NCBI GenBank assembly: GCA_015057165.1
Contig: SVEY01000023.1
Coordinates: 1-36,233 of the forward strand
Source of the DNA: Lachnospiraceae bacterium
GTDB taxonomy: Bacteria; Bacillota; Clostridia; Lachnospirales; Lachnospiraceae
Reading direction: 5' to 3'
Length of the DNA: 36,233 nt
Both the position numbers and the translations under genes were made by a program. The notes beneath the pieces were generated by a model, which worked only from the letters and a program-made list of their open reading frames with translations, did not search any database and had not been told where the DNA came from. Positions 23,812-32,446 of the stretch are shown here, piece after piece (the first letter of the stretch is position 1; each line of letters starts with the position of its first letter).

Positions 23812-23916
23812 ACAGTTTGCTTCGCAAATTGTCGCCTGGTCATACAACAATCCGCTTCGCGAATTGTCGCTCTGTCATAAGGAATCCACCATGCTTCGCA
23901 TGGTCCCCCTTATGAC
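23812..23916 (-). repeat. Three tandem GC-GAA-GC hairpins in the flagellin leader
   Basis: Three stems follow one another directly ahead of the flagellin SD: 23812-23832 (8 bp plus one mismatch), 23847-23867 (9 bp with one G-T) and 23874-23916 (GTCATAAGG/CCTTATGAC plus ACCATGC/GCATGGT). All three have GCGAAGC at the tip. The first two share their arms with the copy at 22361-22381. Confidence 0.65.
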
Positions 23917-23979
23917 ATAAAACAAAAGTGCAAGTGGAAATATAATATCAATGTATTATATTTGCGCTTCCTTGCACTT
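23917..23979 (-). terminator. Terminator-like hairpin in the flagellin leader
   Basis: AAGTGCAAG pairs with CTTGCACTT (23971-23979 with 23926-23934), with an inner 9-bp AAATATAAT/ATTATATTT stem. It is followed on the minus strand by TTTGTTTTA. It lies between the sigma-28 promoter and the gene, so it may attenuate flagellin transcription or, if U-tract strength is too low, only shape the leader. Confidence 0.5.
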
Positions 23980-24027
23980 ATAAATTTTTCCAATAGGTTT
24001 TTCCTTAAACCCTTCCTTGGATGTCTG

Positions 24028-24050
24028 CCGATGGAATCCTTTCCATGCGG
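24028..24050 (-). promoter_or_regulatory. Leader hairpin with AGGA loop
   Basis: On the minus strand CCG-(C)-ATGGAA pairs with TTCCAT-CGG around an AGGA loop. Several other AAGGA motifs follow in the leader. GGA in a loop is the hallmark of CsrA targets, which control flagellin mRNA in Bacillus; binding here is a prediction only. Confidence 0.4.
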
Positions 24051-24074
24051 TAGTATTTATTTTTGTTACTTTAT

Positions 24075-24102
24075 ATATCGGCATGGATACAAGAAGAGTT
24101 TA
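24075..24102 (-). promoter_or_regulatory. Sigma-28 (SigD) promoter of flagellin
   Basis: TAAA (24099-24102), a 16-bp spacer and GCCGATAT (24075-24082) match the flagellar sigma-factor consensus. The predicted start is near 24068, leaving a leader of about 280 nt. The gap 23791-24145 contains this promoter and the leader structures, with no gene. Confidence 0.85.
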
Positions 24103-24145
24103 GTCTATTTGAAAATAATATTTAGTTTAAGATTATATCACTAAT

Positions 24146-25177
24146 TTAGATTAAGTCTGCAACCTCATAAAGCATTTTCTTAGTTTTTTCAATACCAAGA
24201 CATGGATCCGTAATAGACTTTCCATATACGCCACCATCCACATCTTGTCTTCCATCTTCAATATAACTCTCAACCATAAATCCTCTAACATGCTTCTTAA
24301 TTGTTTCGCTGTGACGACAACTATGTAATACTTCCTTGATAATACGTGGTTGTTCAAATGGATTCTTATTAGAATTAGAGTGATTAGTATCAACAATAAT
24401 TCCAGGATTCTTAAGACCGCTTTCATCATATCTATCGCATAGATGTATGAGTTCTTCATAATGATAGTTTGGATTATTCTCTCCATGCTTATTAGTATAT
24501 CCACGAAGAATGACATGAGCATATGGGTTACCCTCTGTATGAACTTCCCATCCTCTATAGATAAATGAATGACCATTCTGAGCAGCCTGGATTGCATTAA
24601 GCATAACTGCATTATCACCACTTGTTGGATTCTTCATTCCACATGGAATTCCAAGTCCTGATGCAACAAGACGATGCTGTTGATTCTCAACTGAACGTGC
24701 ACCAACTGCTACATATGCAAGAAGATCATCTAAGTATTTATGATTCTCCGGATATAGCATTTCATCTGCACAAGCAAAACCTGTTTCCTTAACTGCGCGC
24801 ATGTGAAGCTCTCTTGTTGCGATTATTCCTTTGAACAAATCCGGTTTCTTAGTTGGATCAGGTTGATGAAGTATACCTTTATATCCTTCACCTGTTGTAC
24901 GAGGCTTATTAGTATAGATTCGAGGAATAATTAGAATTTTATCCTTTACATCTTCCTGAATAGGACGAAGCTTATCTATATAATCAATAACACTATCTTC
25001 ATTATCTGCAGAACATGGACCAATTACCATAACTAGCTTGTCTGATTTTCCGCTGAAAATGTTCTTTAATTCATTAATTGTATTATCTACTACCTCACCC
25101 ATTGTTCCGGTTAATGGATACATTTCCTTAACTTCCATAGGTAGTGCGAGTTTTCTTTCAAAAAGTGTGTCCATCAT
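24146..25177 (-). CDS. aroF: 3-deoxy-7-phosphoheptulonate synthase (class I, AroFGH type)
   Basis: The 343-residue cytoplasmic enzyme condenses phosphoenolpyruvate and erythrose 4-phosphate to DAHP, the first step of the shikimate pathway. Diagnostic segments are VMVIGPCSADN (49-59), PRIYTNKPRTTGEGYKG (about 84-100, substrate Arg/Lys), GARSVENQQHR, GMKNPTSGD and IVDTNHSNS (metal and phosphate ligands). Its length fits the E. coli AroF/G/H class. The ATG overlaps the pheA stop (TAATG), so the two are translationally coupled. The N-terminal extension of the feedback-regulated enzymes is shortened, so which aromatic amino acid inhibits it cannot be told. The gene symbol denotes the type, not the isozyme. 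Confidence 0.92.
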   Translation of the reverse strand: MMDTLFERKLALPMEVKEMYPLTGTMGEVVDNTINELKNIFSGKSDKLVMVIGPCSADNEDSVIDYIDKLRPIQEDVKDKILIIPRIYTNKPRTTGEGYKGILHQPDPTKKPDLFKGIIATRELHMRAVKETGFACADEMLYPENHKYLDDLLAYVAVGARSVENQQHRLVASGLGIPCGMKNPTSGDNAVMLNAIQAAQNGHSFIYRGWEVHTEGNPYAHVILRGYTNKHGENNPNYHYEELIHLCDRYDESGLKNPGIIVDTNHSNSNKNPFEQPRIIKEVLHSCRHSETIKKHVRGFMVESYIEDGRQDVDGGVYGKSITDPCLGIEKTKKMLYEVADLI

Positions 25178-26277
25178 TAGTCTATTCTCCCTTCCATATT
25201 ACCTATAACTCTTAACTTATCACATGTAGCACCAAGTGCCTTAAGCATTCTCTTCTCATTATCGATATTGCCATCTCCATCAGCCTCTACGTAGAAATAG
25301 TATGACCAACTAAGAGACTTACGAGGTCTACTTCTTACAGCACTCATATTATATCCATAAGCTCCTATTACATTCATGGCTTTAGCAAGAGCTCCTGCTT
25401 CATTTTTTACAGTAAACATCATTATAATATGATTGTTCTTCGCGCCACCAATGTATCTTGACATGTTTCTTGCAAATACTGCAAACCGTGTACTATTGTC
25501 ACCGCTTTCTGCGATATTCGCATCTAGTACTTTGAGATTATAGACACTTGCTGCCTCTCGACTTGCTATTGCTGCTATAGTCTTATCCTTCTCCTTTGCA
25601 ACCATCTTAGCTGCAAAAGAAGTGTTACCAACTTCCTCTTTTTTTGCACCAATTTTCTTAATATAATTATCACATTGTGCAAGGGCTTGAGGATGACTAA
25701 CAACAGTCTTAATATCTTCTAGGCTAGCATCGTCTGTTCCAAGAAGACATTGCTCAATCTGAAATGTATATAATCCATTGATATACAAGCTTCCTGAGAA
25801 CATTATATCCATTACTGCTCCAACTTCTCCAGCATAGCTATTCTCAATAGGAAGAACGGCAACATCACATTCTCCATTTTCAACAGCTTCATATGCATCT
25901 TGAAAACTCTTATATGGAACAGCCTCACCTTCTGGGAAAATATTTTTTGTTGCTATTTGCGCAAATGCTCCTTCATTTCCACAATAGGCTATTCGTGCTC
26001 CCTTTATACATCTTCGTTGATATTGTTTTGAAACATCTAACGTATTCTTTAAAAATTCTATATAATAATCTTTCAAATTCTCATCAAGAATAAGGTCTAC
26101 ATTATTATTAATTAATTCTTTTTCTCTTTGTGCATCATAGATCTGAAGCCCGTTCTCTTTCTTGTAGTCAGCAATCATTGCCGCTGCTTCCATTCTCTCT
26201 TCAAAGAGGGCTGCCATCTTAGAATCTACTTCACTTATCTTTTTTCTTGCTTCATCAAGTTTATTTTCTTTACTCAT
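25177..26277 (-). CDS. pheA: Bifunctional chorismate mutase / prephenate dehydratase
   Basis: The 366-residue P-protein converts chorismate to prephenate and then phenylpyruvate for phenylalanine synthesis. It has an N-terminal AroQ-type chorismate mutase domain (1-85), a prephenate dehydratase domain (about 92-275, with GNEGAFAQIA, ENSYAGEV and the catalytic NSTRF), and a C-terminal ACT domain (about 285-366) containing SRPRKSLSWSYYFYVE, the expected Phe-binding ESRP-like site. The start at 26277 follows AAGGAAAA; a longer frame would run through the upstream terminator hairpin. It precedes aroF with a 1-bp TAATG overlap. The perfect hairpin only about 20 nt upstream suggests control by read-through. 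Confidence 0.93.
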   Translation of the reverse strand: MSKENKLDEARKKISEVDSKMAALFEERMEAAAMIADYKKENGLQIYDAQREKELINNNVDLILDENLKDYYIEFLKNTLDVSKQYQRRCIKGARIAYCGNEGAFAQIATKNIFPEGEAVPYKSFQDAYEAVENGECDVAVLPIENSYAGEVGAVMDIMFSGSLYINGLYTFQIEQCLLGTDDASLEDIKTVVSHPQALAQCDNYIKKIGAKKEEVGNTSFAAKMVAKEKDKTIAAIASREAASVYNLKVLDANIAESGDNSTRFAVFARNMSRYIGGAKNNHIIMMFTVKNEAGALAKAMNVIGAYGYNMSAVRSRPRKSLSWSYYFYVEADGDGNIDNEKRMLKALGATCDKLRVIGNMEGRID

Positions 26278-26295
26278 AATCTTTTCCTTTTTTAT

Positions 26296-26328
26296 AACAA
26301 AAGCTCTGTTCTGACAAGAACAGAGCTT
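26296..26328 (-). terminator. Perfect 12-bp hairpin between degV and pheA
   Basis: AAGCTCTGTTCT and its complement (26301-26312, 26317-26328) enclose a 4-nt loop. They are followed on the minus strand by TTTTGTTAT when stem Ts are counted. It lies 13 bp after the degV stop and about 20 nt before the pheA ATG, leaving no room for a separate pheA promoter. Confidence 0.75.
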
Positions 26329-26341
26329 CATAATTTAACTA

Positions 26342-27217
26342 TTATTGTGGAGTTCTCTTGTCTGTCATGTAGAATATAGTAAATAACCCCGGTCCACAAT
26401 GAGCCCCAATTACGACTCCTAGACCTGTAATTGTAATCTCTGCCTCTGGATATGTCTTAAGAAGTTCATCTCTTACATATTCAGCATCTTTTAGGCAATC
26501 TGCATGGTTAATATTAAATTCAATTTTTTCTCCTGCAGGAACATCTTTCTTTATTGCATCTATAATAGAATTAAGAGCATTCTTTCTTCCACGAATCTTA
26601 GCAACAACATCAAGTGTTCCGGCATCTGGCACATATAATACTGGCTTGATTGAAAGAAGTGTTCCAACAAGGGCTGACGCATTACTTACTCTTCCGCCTC
26701 TCTTAAGCCAGTTAAGATCATCTACAGTAAATCTGTGTGCTATCTTTAATTTATTCTCTTCAATCCAATTAAGGATTTCATCAAAACTCTTATCGTTTTC
26801 GTAAAGGTCAACTACATGCTTTACTAACATTCCCAGTCCACCAGATACACAACATGTATCTACATTTACAATAGTAGCATTTGGATATTCATCCTTTAAT
26901 TCTTCAATTGCCTCATCACAAAATCGATAAGAAGATGATAGCGGACGACACATATCAAGGAATATTACATTCTTTCCTTCTTTTACAAATGGTTCAAAAA
27001 ACTCATGATATGAAAATGTATTAATTGCGGATGTTGTAAGAATAGAGCCTTGACGCATCTTTTCATAAGTTGATTGTCTAGTCTCTTCTCTACAATCATC
27101 TTCATATAAATCCTCGCCAATTGTATATGAATAACTTATAAATGGCACATCATGCTCATCTAGATATTCTCTTGTTAGATCTGCCGTTGAAGCAGTTGCG
27201 ATAATAAAATCTTTCAT
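26342..27217 (-). CDS. DegV family fatty-acid-binding protein
   Basis: The 291-residue cytoplasmic protein shows the DegV pattern: IATASTADLTREYL at the start, GSILTTSAIN (Thr/Ser fatty-acid carboxylate site), VNVDTCCVSGGLGMLV, and the late LNWLKRGGRVS and SIKPVLYV motifs. Relatives (FakB) bind a fatty acid for phosphorylation by FakA, feeding phospholipid synthesis. Whether this copy acts in that pathway is inferred; no fakA is in the window. AGGAGA lies ahead of the ATG. It is followed by the hairpin at 26296-26328 and pheA. Confidence 0.88.
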   Translation of the reverse strand: MKDFIIATASTADLTREYLDEHDVPFISYSYTIGEDLYEDDCREETRQSTYEKMRQGSILTTSAINTFSYHEFFEPFVKEGKNVIFLDMCRPLSSSYRFCDEAIEELKDEYPNATIVNVDTCCVSGGLGMLVKHVVDLYENDKSFDEILNWIEENKLKIAHRFTVDDLNWLKRGGRVSNASALVGTLLSIKPVLYVPDAGTLDVVAKIRGRKNALNSIIDAIKKDVPAGEKIEFNINHADCLKDAEYVRDELLKTYPEAEITITGLGVVIGAHCGPGLFTIFYMTDKRTPQ

Positions 27218-27325
27218 CAGTATATCTCCTATAACTGTGTATTATGGCTAATCCCACGAGTAATAATATAACACAATTATAGAAAATATACTAGTTTGTT
27301 ATAGAATTTGTATTAGAAAAAGTTC

Positions 27326-30300
27326 TTATATGTTACCAAGTTCTTCAATAAATGCCCTTGCCATGCCATAGAGATTCTTTGTTAAAATAGTCTGCACTTC
27401 ATTTTCGCCATCTAAAGCTTCAGATTTACTAATAACTTCAAAGTCTGTCTCTCTCTCTGAAAATGCGAAATTATTAGCATCTATTTTCTTAGACCATGCA
27501 AATCTAATATTAGCGTTAGCATTTGTATTACTTGAAATTGATCTATTAAGTGCTTCGTGATGTCTCTCTAGTAACTCTCTTGTATTCTCTCTGTCACAAT
27601 TAACTTCTCCTATGAACTCTCCTGCTTCGTATCTAAATGATGCAGTAACTGTTCCAGTCTTTTCCATGTTAAATGCGATATCAACAAGGCCTTTCTCTTC
27701 TTTACCACGAACTATCTTGAGATTGAGATTACCAACTTCGTCAGCAACCATAATAGGCACAACATAGTTTTCACTTCTTCTCGATACTTCTCCAAGAGTA
27801 GTAAGTTGAGTCTGAATAAGATGCATTCCTCTTACATCAATAGTACTTACATCTTCTTCAACTATCATGTTCTTCATAACATTTTCAGCAATTTCTTCAA
27901 GACGTCTCTCTGCCTCTGCCATATCTTCGGGTGTCTTAACAGACTCCCCATATTCATGAATAAGATTGGCAATAATATCATCTACTTCTTCTTCAAGAGT
28001 CTTAGGTCTATCTTCTGCTTCCATACCAACTTCTGATGCATAGGAACCATCTCTATCAAGACCAACCTGTCTTCTTGCTGCTTTGTTAAGCAAGGTACGA
28101 TACATGCTGTTTCTATCTGTCATAAGCTGAGTAATTGCATTAAGATTATTAGAAGTTAATGGAATATCATTTGCTTCAAGATATTCTACAACTTGCCTAT
28201 CTGCCTTAAATGATTCTATTACTTCTTCTCTTCTCATCTTGGCATATGTCTCATTAAGTTGCTGTTCTTTCGTGGACAAATCAGCATTACTTTCCATAGC
28301 ATCTAATCTGTTAGATAACTGTTCTGGTGTAAGAGACATATACTCGCTCTCGCTATTAAACTGCATCATCTTCTGAGGCGTAATCTTAGATTCTATATTA
28401 CGCATACTTGTAGATTGAATTGACATCTCTATCTGTTGTTCAATATTAAGACTATCTTTGTTAAATCCTTCAATTCCACCGAAATCATCATCTATAGTAT
28501 ATTCTTTATTAGTATGCTTAGCATTTCTTGTAGCCATAAGAAGGTTTCTCATAGTTACATCTACACCCTGATCAAGTAGCATTCCTATAGCAGCTCCATC
28601 TGACTTATTGACCTGATGAATTAGACGAAATACACCTATAAATCCTTCGCGCTCTTCTTCTGTTATTCCATTCTCCTGCTCAAGTCTCCATAAGAATTCA
28701 TAGTATTTCTCTTCTTCACTTGATACTTCCATTGTATCTATTATTTCTTGAGAAGACTGAAGCAATTCTTCCATTGTCATATCAAGAGGATTAAGTCCGG
28801 CTTTAATCATCTCACATACTACACCTGGTTTGAGGTTCTCTAATGCACGACTTACCGTTAAGTCAGTGGCCTTTACTTCCTTAACAGACTCATTAGTAAT
28901 CTCCATCTGGTTGTATCCCAATATACGGACAGCCCTTCTATTCTCTTCTGTTCTTTCTAAGTTCATTTCTCTAAGAATATTGTCTACATTACCGAATGCT
29001 TTTCTAAGACTGTCTCCCAAATCACGACGAACTTCAGTTGCAGAAGCTTCATAGTAATCTGCTGCCTGGTTAAATCTTCTTGAGAAGCTAGCTTCAATAG
29101 ATGTCTCTGTTACAACTTTCTGTGACGATACATCTTGATTTGTTGTGCTCTGAGTAATTGTTTCTTCGCTATAAGAAATGCTTACACTTGCGTAACTTCT
29201 GAGAGTCATTGTTGATGCATTGAGTGGCATAGCATAATCAGGAAGCTGTTTCGACGTTTGAACAGCATCCATTGAATCACTCAAAGTCTTAATTGTCTCT
29301 GGCGTGGCTTTATCTCCTAGCATAGTTTCTAAGAACTGCTGCTCTAATTCTTCTAATGCGTTAACATATTCATTAAGTTTTAATGTGTCAATAGATACGC
29401 CTCTCTTAAGTAGCGCAAAGTTAGCCTCTGTTGACATCATAAGTTGAACTTGTACAAGTTGTTTCTTTGCAGTTACTTCATTATATGATGTCCCATTATC
29501 GGGACTGCTGTCTTGTTGTGATGTGTTAGCGAGATTGCCTTGCTCTACCGTTTCAACAGTTATATACTCAGGCGTTTGCAACTCTTGCAATGCTATTTTT
29601 GCATTATCATTGTTTGAATCCGAAAGTGACTGTCTTGCAATATTACCAAGTGTAAGTTCTTCGTTATTACCAGCCAGGGTATCTATCGTATCAGGTGTAG
29701 CACTTTGAACTCCTTCTGCAATAGCTTCTGCTTTTGCAAGAGGAGAACGACCTGGTACAAGGTATGCCTCACCAGCTGTACTTCCCTCTATAAGTGCATT
29801 AGTAATTGATTTGATAACATTACTCATGTCATCAATTCTAAGATTTCTCAATTCTTGAAGATTTACTAATTGCTCAGGAGTAACATTAATTCTGTTATTT
29901 ACCATCCAGTAGCAATCCTGTAGATTCTCTTCATTAATATCAAGACCAGCTTTCGTTAACAATTCTTCAAACTGTGATTCCATGACCTTCATATTGCCTT
30001 GAATATCAACAGGTCTCGCCGTTGCCAAATCATTACTGTGTGTACTTGCCTTATATACATTGTCAATAGTCGGCTCAAGTTCATTAAGTAGCATGTACTT
30101 GATTGTTTCCTCAGACAGAGACATCGTCTCTTCTGAAGCTGTGTTAACCGCTTCGCTTTGTACATTGCTTACCATATGGGCTTTAATATCATCAACTTTT
30201 CTAAGTGCAATAACGCTATCTTCTACTGCTTTATCATCTGCCGGAAGCTGCGCTTTCTCTAGCACATTTTCCATAAGTTCAGGGTAAGAACCAGCCTGCT

Positions 30301-30721
30301 TAATAGCTGCGTCAGATATATCTCCCATCATTGATATGTCTGCCCCACCCTTAGCCATAGCTATACGAATCTTGTCCGCAATATCAACGAATTCTTTCTC
30401 ATCTATGTCTTTAGAATCGAAGCCAAGCTTTTCAATGGCATCAAAATTTCTCTGATTAAGGGTAGATGCTGTATTAGCCTTGCCATCAGCGCCCAAGTCC
30501 TTATCAATTTCATCCATTATTGTATTGTTACTAGGATTGTTATATGTTGAATTAGACATATTAATAACACCAAGCTTATCCTTATCTAGCTTAGTGATAT
30601 CTTCTTGTCTGTTAGAATGGTTGGCATGGACTTTGTTCTTGAATTGAGCAATATCAATACCCATTCCTTTTGTCTTGTCTTGTCCACCAACCTCTAGATT
30701 ATTAATATCGTTTATCTGCAT
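27326..30721 (-). CDS. Large DUF6240-like protein, probable flagellar regulon member
   Basis: The 1131-residue protein is acidic, without signal peptide or membrane segment. The N-terminal 60 residues are polar, and the body is mostly helical. The C-terminal part (about 985-1065) reads as strands followed by a helix: NLNLKIVRGKEEKGLVDIAF...SFRYEAG...NTRELLERHHEAL. This resembles the C-terminal FliK domain (strands, then R--L helix), which ends hook growth. From memory such proteins are catalogued as DUF6240 in Lachnospiraceae. A sigma-28-like promoter (30787-30814) supports membership in the flagellar regulon. AGGAGA precedes the ATG. A FliK-like or exported structural role is inference; FliK proteins are usually 400-600 residues. 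Confidence 0.6.
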   Translation of the reverse strand: MQINDINNLEVGGQDKTKGMGIDIAQFKNKVHANHSNRQEDITKLDKDKLGVINMSNSTYNNPSNNTIMDEIDKDLGADGKANTASTLNQRNFDAIEKLGFDSKDIDEKEFVDIADKIRIAMAKGGADISMMGDISDAAIKQAGSYPELMENVLEKAQLPADDKAVEDSVIALRKVDDIKAHMVSNVQSEAVNTASEETMSLSEETIKYMLLNELEPTIDNVYKASTHSNDLATARPVDIQGNMKVMESQFEELLTKAGLDINEENLQDCYWMVNNRINVTPEQLVNLQELRNLRIDDMSNVIKSITNALIEGSTAGEAYLVPGRSPLAKAEAIAEGVQSATPDTIDTLAGNNEELTLGNIARQSLSDSNNDNAKIALQELQTPEYITVETVEQGNLANTSQQDSSPDNGTSYNEVTAKKQLVQVQLMMSTEANFALLKRGVSIDTLKLNEYVNALEELEQQFLETMLGDKATPETIKTLSDSMDAVQTSKQLPDYAMPLNASTMTLRSYASVSISYSEETITQSTTNQDVSSQKVVTETSIEASFSRRFNQAADYYEASATEVRRDLGDSLRKAFGNVDNILREMNLERTEENRRAVRILGYNQMEITNESVKEVKATDLTVSRALENLKPGVVCEMIKAGLNPLDMTMEELLQSSQEIIDTMEVSSEEEKYYEFLWRLEQENGITEEEREGFIGVFRLIHQVNKSDGAAIGMLLDQGVDVTMRNLLMATRNAKHTNKEYTIDDDFGGIEGFNKDSLNIEQQIEMSIQSTSMRNIESKITPQKMMQFNSESEYMSLTPEQLSNRLDAMESNADLSTKEQQLNETYAKMRREEVIESFKADRQVVEYLEANDIPLTSNNLNAITQLMTDRNSMYRTLLNKAARRQVGLDRDGSYASEVGMEAEDRPKTLEEEVDDIIANLIHEYGESVKTPEDMAEAERRLEEIAENVMKNMIVEEDVSTIDVRGMHLIQTQLTTLGEVSRRSENYVVPIMVADEVGNLNLKIVRGKEEKGLVDIAFNMEKTGTVTASFRYEAGEFIGEVNCDRENTRELLERHHEALNRSISSNTNANANIRFAWSKKIDANNFAFSERETDFEVISKSEALDGENEVQTILTKNLYGMARAFIEELGNI

Positions 30722-30786
30722 AATTATCTCCTGATATGCAGCATTCCATTGCGTTAAGTCACATCCCTGTGATTATTCTATTTATT

Positions 30787-30814
30787 ATTTCGGCAGAACT
30801 TGTATTTTCCCTTA
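30787..30814 (-). promoter_or_regulatory. Sigma-28-like promoter of the 1131-aa gene
   Basis: TAAG (30811-30814), a 16-bp spacer and GCCGAAAT (30787-30794). The spacing equals that of the flagellin promoter, with one change in each element. The leader is about 60 nt. Confidence 0.6.
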
Positions 30815-30857
30815 CCCCTTCTTTGTTCCATTGCGTTTTTTGCAGTCGTATTATTCT

Positions 30858-32096
30858 TTAATCGTAATACACTGCCCTATATGTAATATCCTTCGGATTA
30901 TCTAAGGTGACACTCATCACCTTGTCATTCTCGCCCTTCTTCTCATTCCTGTCATCCTTATTGTTGTTGTATACAGACATGCACTCATTATCGGTTGTGG
31001 CCCAACCCCAGCCAATTACATACATATTATTATCTAACATCTGAACTGAACCACAGGCCTGGGAGAACTTATTGTTGAATCCTATACTCTTAACAAGATC
31101 AACCTTCCTGTTAGGAATATCAAGCACATAAGACCTTACTTCTGTCTGCTTGTCCCGGTTGTTATTATCGAATACTGTGATTTTATTTTCATCCAGCGTA
31201 ACATAATGTTGTCCTGAAGTCTTCTGCAATTCGGTTAATCCAAACTCGTCCTGCTTTCCTGACATTTTCCATCTTATCTGATTATCGCCCCTTGTTCTAT
31301 CAAGACACATAATTGTATCAAGGTGTCTAAAGGAGCAGATAAGATTGCCATCATTATCCACACGCATTGCATTAAAGTGATTAATATCAGGTGCATCAAT
31401 TGTCTTATTAGCAAAGTCATTGGCATTAGGTGTTGCATCCGTTGCAACAATATCGTATATCTCAGGATAATCTATGCTCTTGAACTCCCATACAACCTTG
31501 CCATTTTGAACCTCTTGTAAATATGAATAGATGACATTAGACCCTTCAGGGTAACCTGGAATATTCTTAACATTGTCCTTAATGTATACAGAACAAATGT
31601 AATGGTCTAGGTCAAACATGTAAAAGTCATGGCCATCAATTCCCTGACCTTTCGGTGTAACAGACGACTCTTCTGCTGTTATCCTCTTAACCTCATTAAA
31701 ATTCTCATCTAATATAACGCGTTCACCAGGTGCATATCCAGTAAGTCCATAGTCATCATATTTACCTGTCTGATCATGATAGCTATAGTATGTCTTTCCG
31801 TCAATAATATGCTTCTTGAAATCCCAGAACCCTGTGGTTGCTCCTTCGTATGGTTGTTCCTCATGCTTTGACCACACAATGTTACCTTTGCCATCAAGCA
31901 TAATCAGGTTACGACTAAATACAAAGGACAAGAAGAAATTACCTGGAAGATTAGTCTCTCCCGTAACATTAATCTTACACAGTCCGTCTGCAATAACTGG
32001 ATTCTTGCTGCTCACTTTAGTAGTTTTGCCACAACCTGACAAACCTGCTGCAACAAGAATTAAACAAAGCGATACAGCGATTATTTTCTTTTTCAT
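30858..32096 (-). CDS. Arylsulfotransferase (ASST)-family lipoprotein
   Basis: The 412-residue precursor has a lipoprotein signal ending in LSGC (Cys22), so it should be lipid-anchored outside the membrane. The mature part is beta-propeller-like with ASST-family features: GHDFYMFDLDHYI, the DINHFNAMRVDNDGNLICSFRHLDTIMCLD block, and a repeated NMYVIGWGWATTDNE near the end. ASST enzymes transfer sulfate between phenols; many Clostridia members are uncharacterised, so activity is uncertain. GGAGGGGAGA precedes the ATG. A HipB-like regulator lies 28 bp upstream on the same strand and may control this gene. Confidence 0.75.
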   Translation of the reverse strand: MKKKIIAVSLCLILVAAGLSGCGKTTKVSSKNPVIADGLCKINVTGETNLPGNFFLSFVFSRNLIMLDGKGNIVWSKHEEQPYEGATTGFWDFKKHIIDGKTYYSYHDQTGKYDDYGLTGYAPGERVILDENFNEVKRITAEESSVTPKGQGIDGHDFYMFDLDHYICSVYIKDNVKNIPGYPEGSNVIYSYLQEVQNGKVVWEFKSIDYPEIYDIVATDATPNANDFANKTIDAPDINHFNAMRVDNDGNLICSFRHLDTIMCLDRTRGDNQIRWKMSGKQDEFGLTELQKTSGQHYVTLDENKITVFDNNNRDKQTEVRSYVLDIPNRKVDLVKSIGFNNKFSQACGSVQMLDNNMYVIGWGWATTDNECMSVYNNNKDDRNEKKGENDKVMSVTLDNPKDITYRAVYYD

Positions 32097-32124
32097 AATT
32101 TCTCCCCTCCGTTCGTTCTCATAA

Positions 32125-32337
32125 TTAACCTCTCTCCTTTATCTCTAAATCTAATCCAAGAAGATTAGCCAGTTGCAGTGCTTTACCAAATTCTATTGTC
32201 TTTTTCCCATTTTCCAAATCAGATATAAACGTAATCGATAAACCAGTAAAATCAGAGATATACTTCTGCGTATAGCCAAGCCTTTTCCTTCTGTTTCTTA
32301 CTTCTCTGCCAAATTCATTTACATTCTCAATCTTCAT
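32125..32337 (-). CDS. HipB-like XRE-family transcriptional regulator
   Basis: The 70-residue protein is a single helix-turn-helix domain: FGREVRNRRKRLGYTQKYIS, then FTGLSITFISDLENGKKTIEFGKALQLANLLGLDL. This is the pattern of HipB-type antitoxin repressors. The start at 32337 follows GAGGAG; an upstream in-frame start lacks a site. No hipA kinase gene follows. Instead the ASST-like lipoprotein gene comes after 28 bp. Two palindromes lie 45-95 bp upstream and are good candidates for its own operator. Confidence 0.82.
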   Translation of the reverse strand: MKIENVNEFGREVRNRRKRLGYTQKYISDFTGLSITFISDLENGKKTIEFGKALQLANLLGLDLEIKERG

Positions 32338-32380
32338 ATTGCTCCTCACCACTTTCATTAATAGCTTTTGTTTAAAAATT

Positions 32381-32433
32381 TAGCCGTTCGGCAAATATAT
32401 GCTAATAACAGTATATATTATGCCGTACGGCTA
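32381..32433. promoter_or_regulatory. Twin palindromic operator upstream of the HipB-like gene
   Basis: TTAGCCGTTCGGCA (core 32383-32392) and TGCCGTACGGCTAA (core 32422-32431) are each GCCG-N2-CGGC palindromes. They are arranged as mirror images 39 bp apart, centre to centre. The AT-rich stretch between contains TATATT-type -10 candidates on both strands. This fits an autorepressed promoter. Confidence 0.6.
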
Positions 32434-32446
32434 AGTCAAGTGCCTC

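Noticed and set aside
24151-24621. A 156-residue reading frame within the aroF gene
   Set aside because: It is an out-of-frame shadow of the clearly coding DAHP synthase and has no ribosome binding site.
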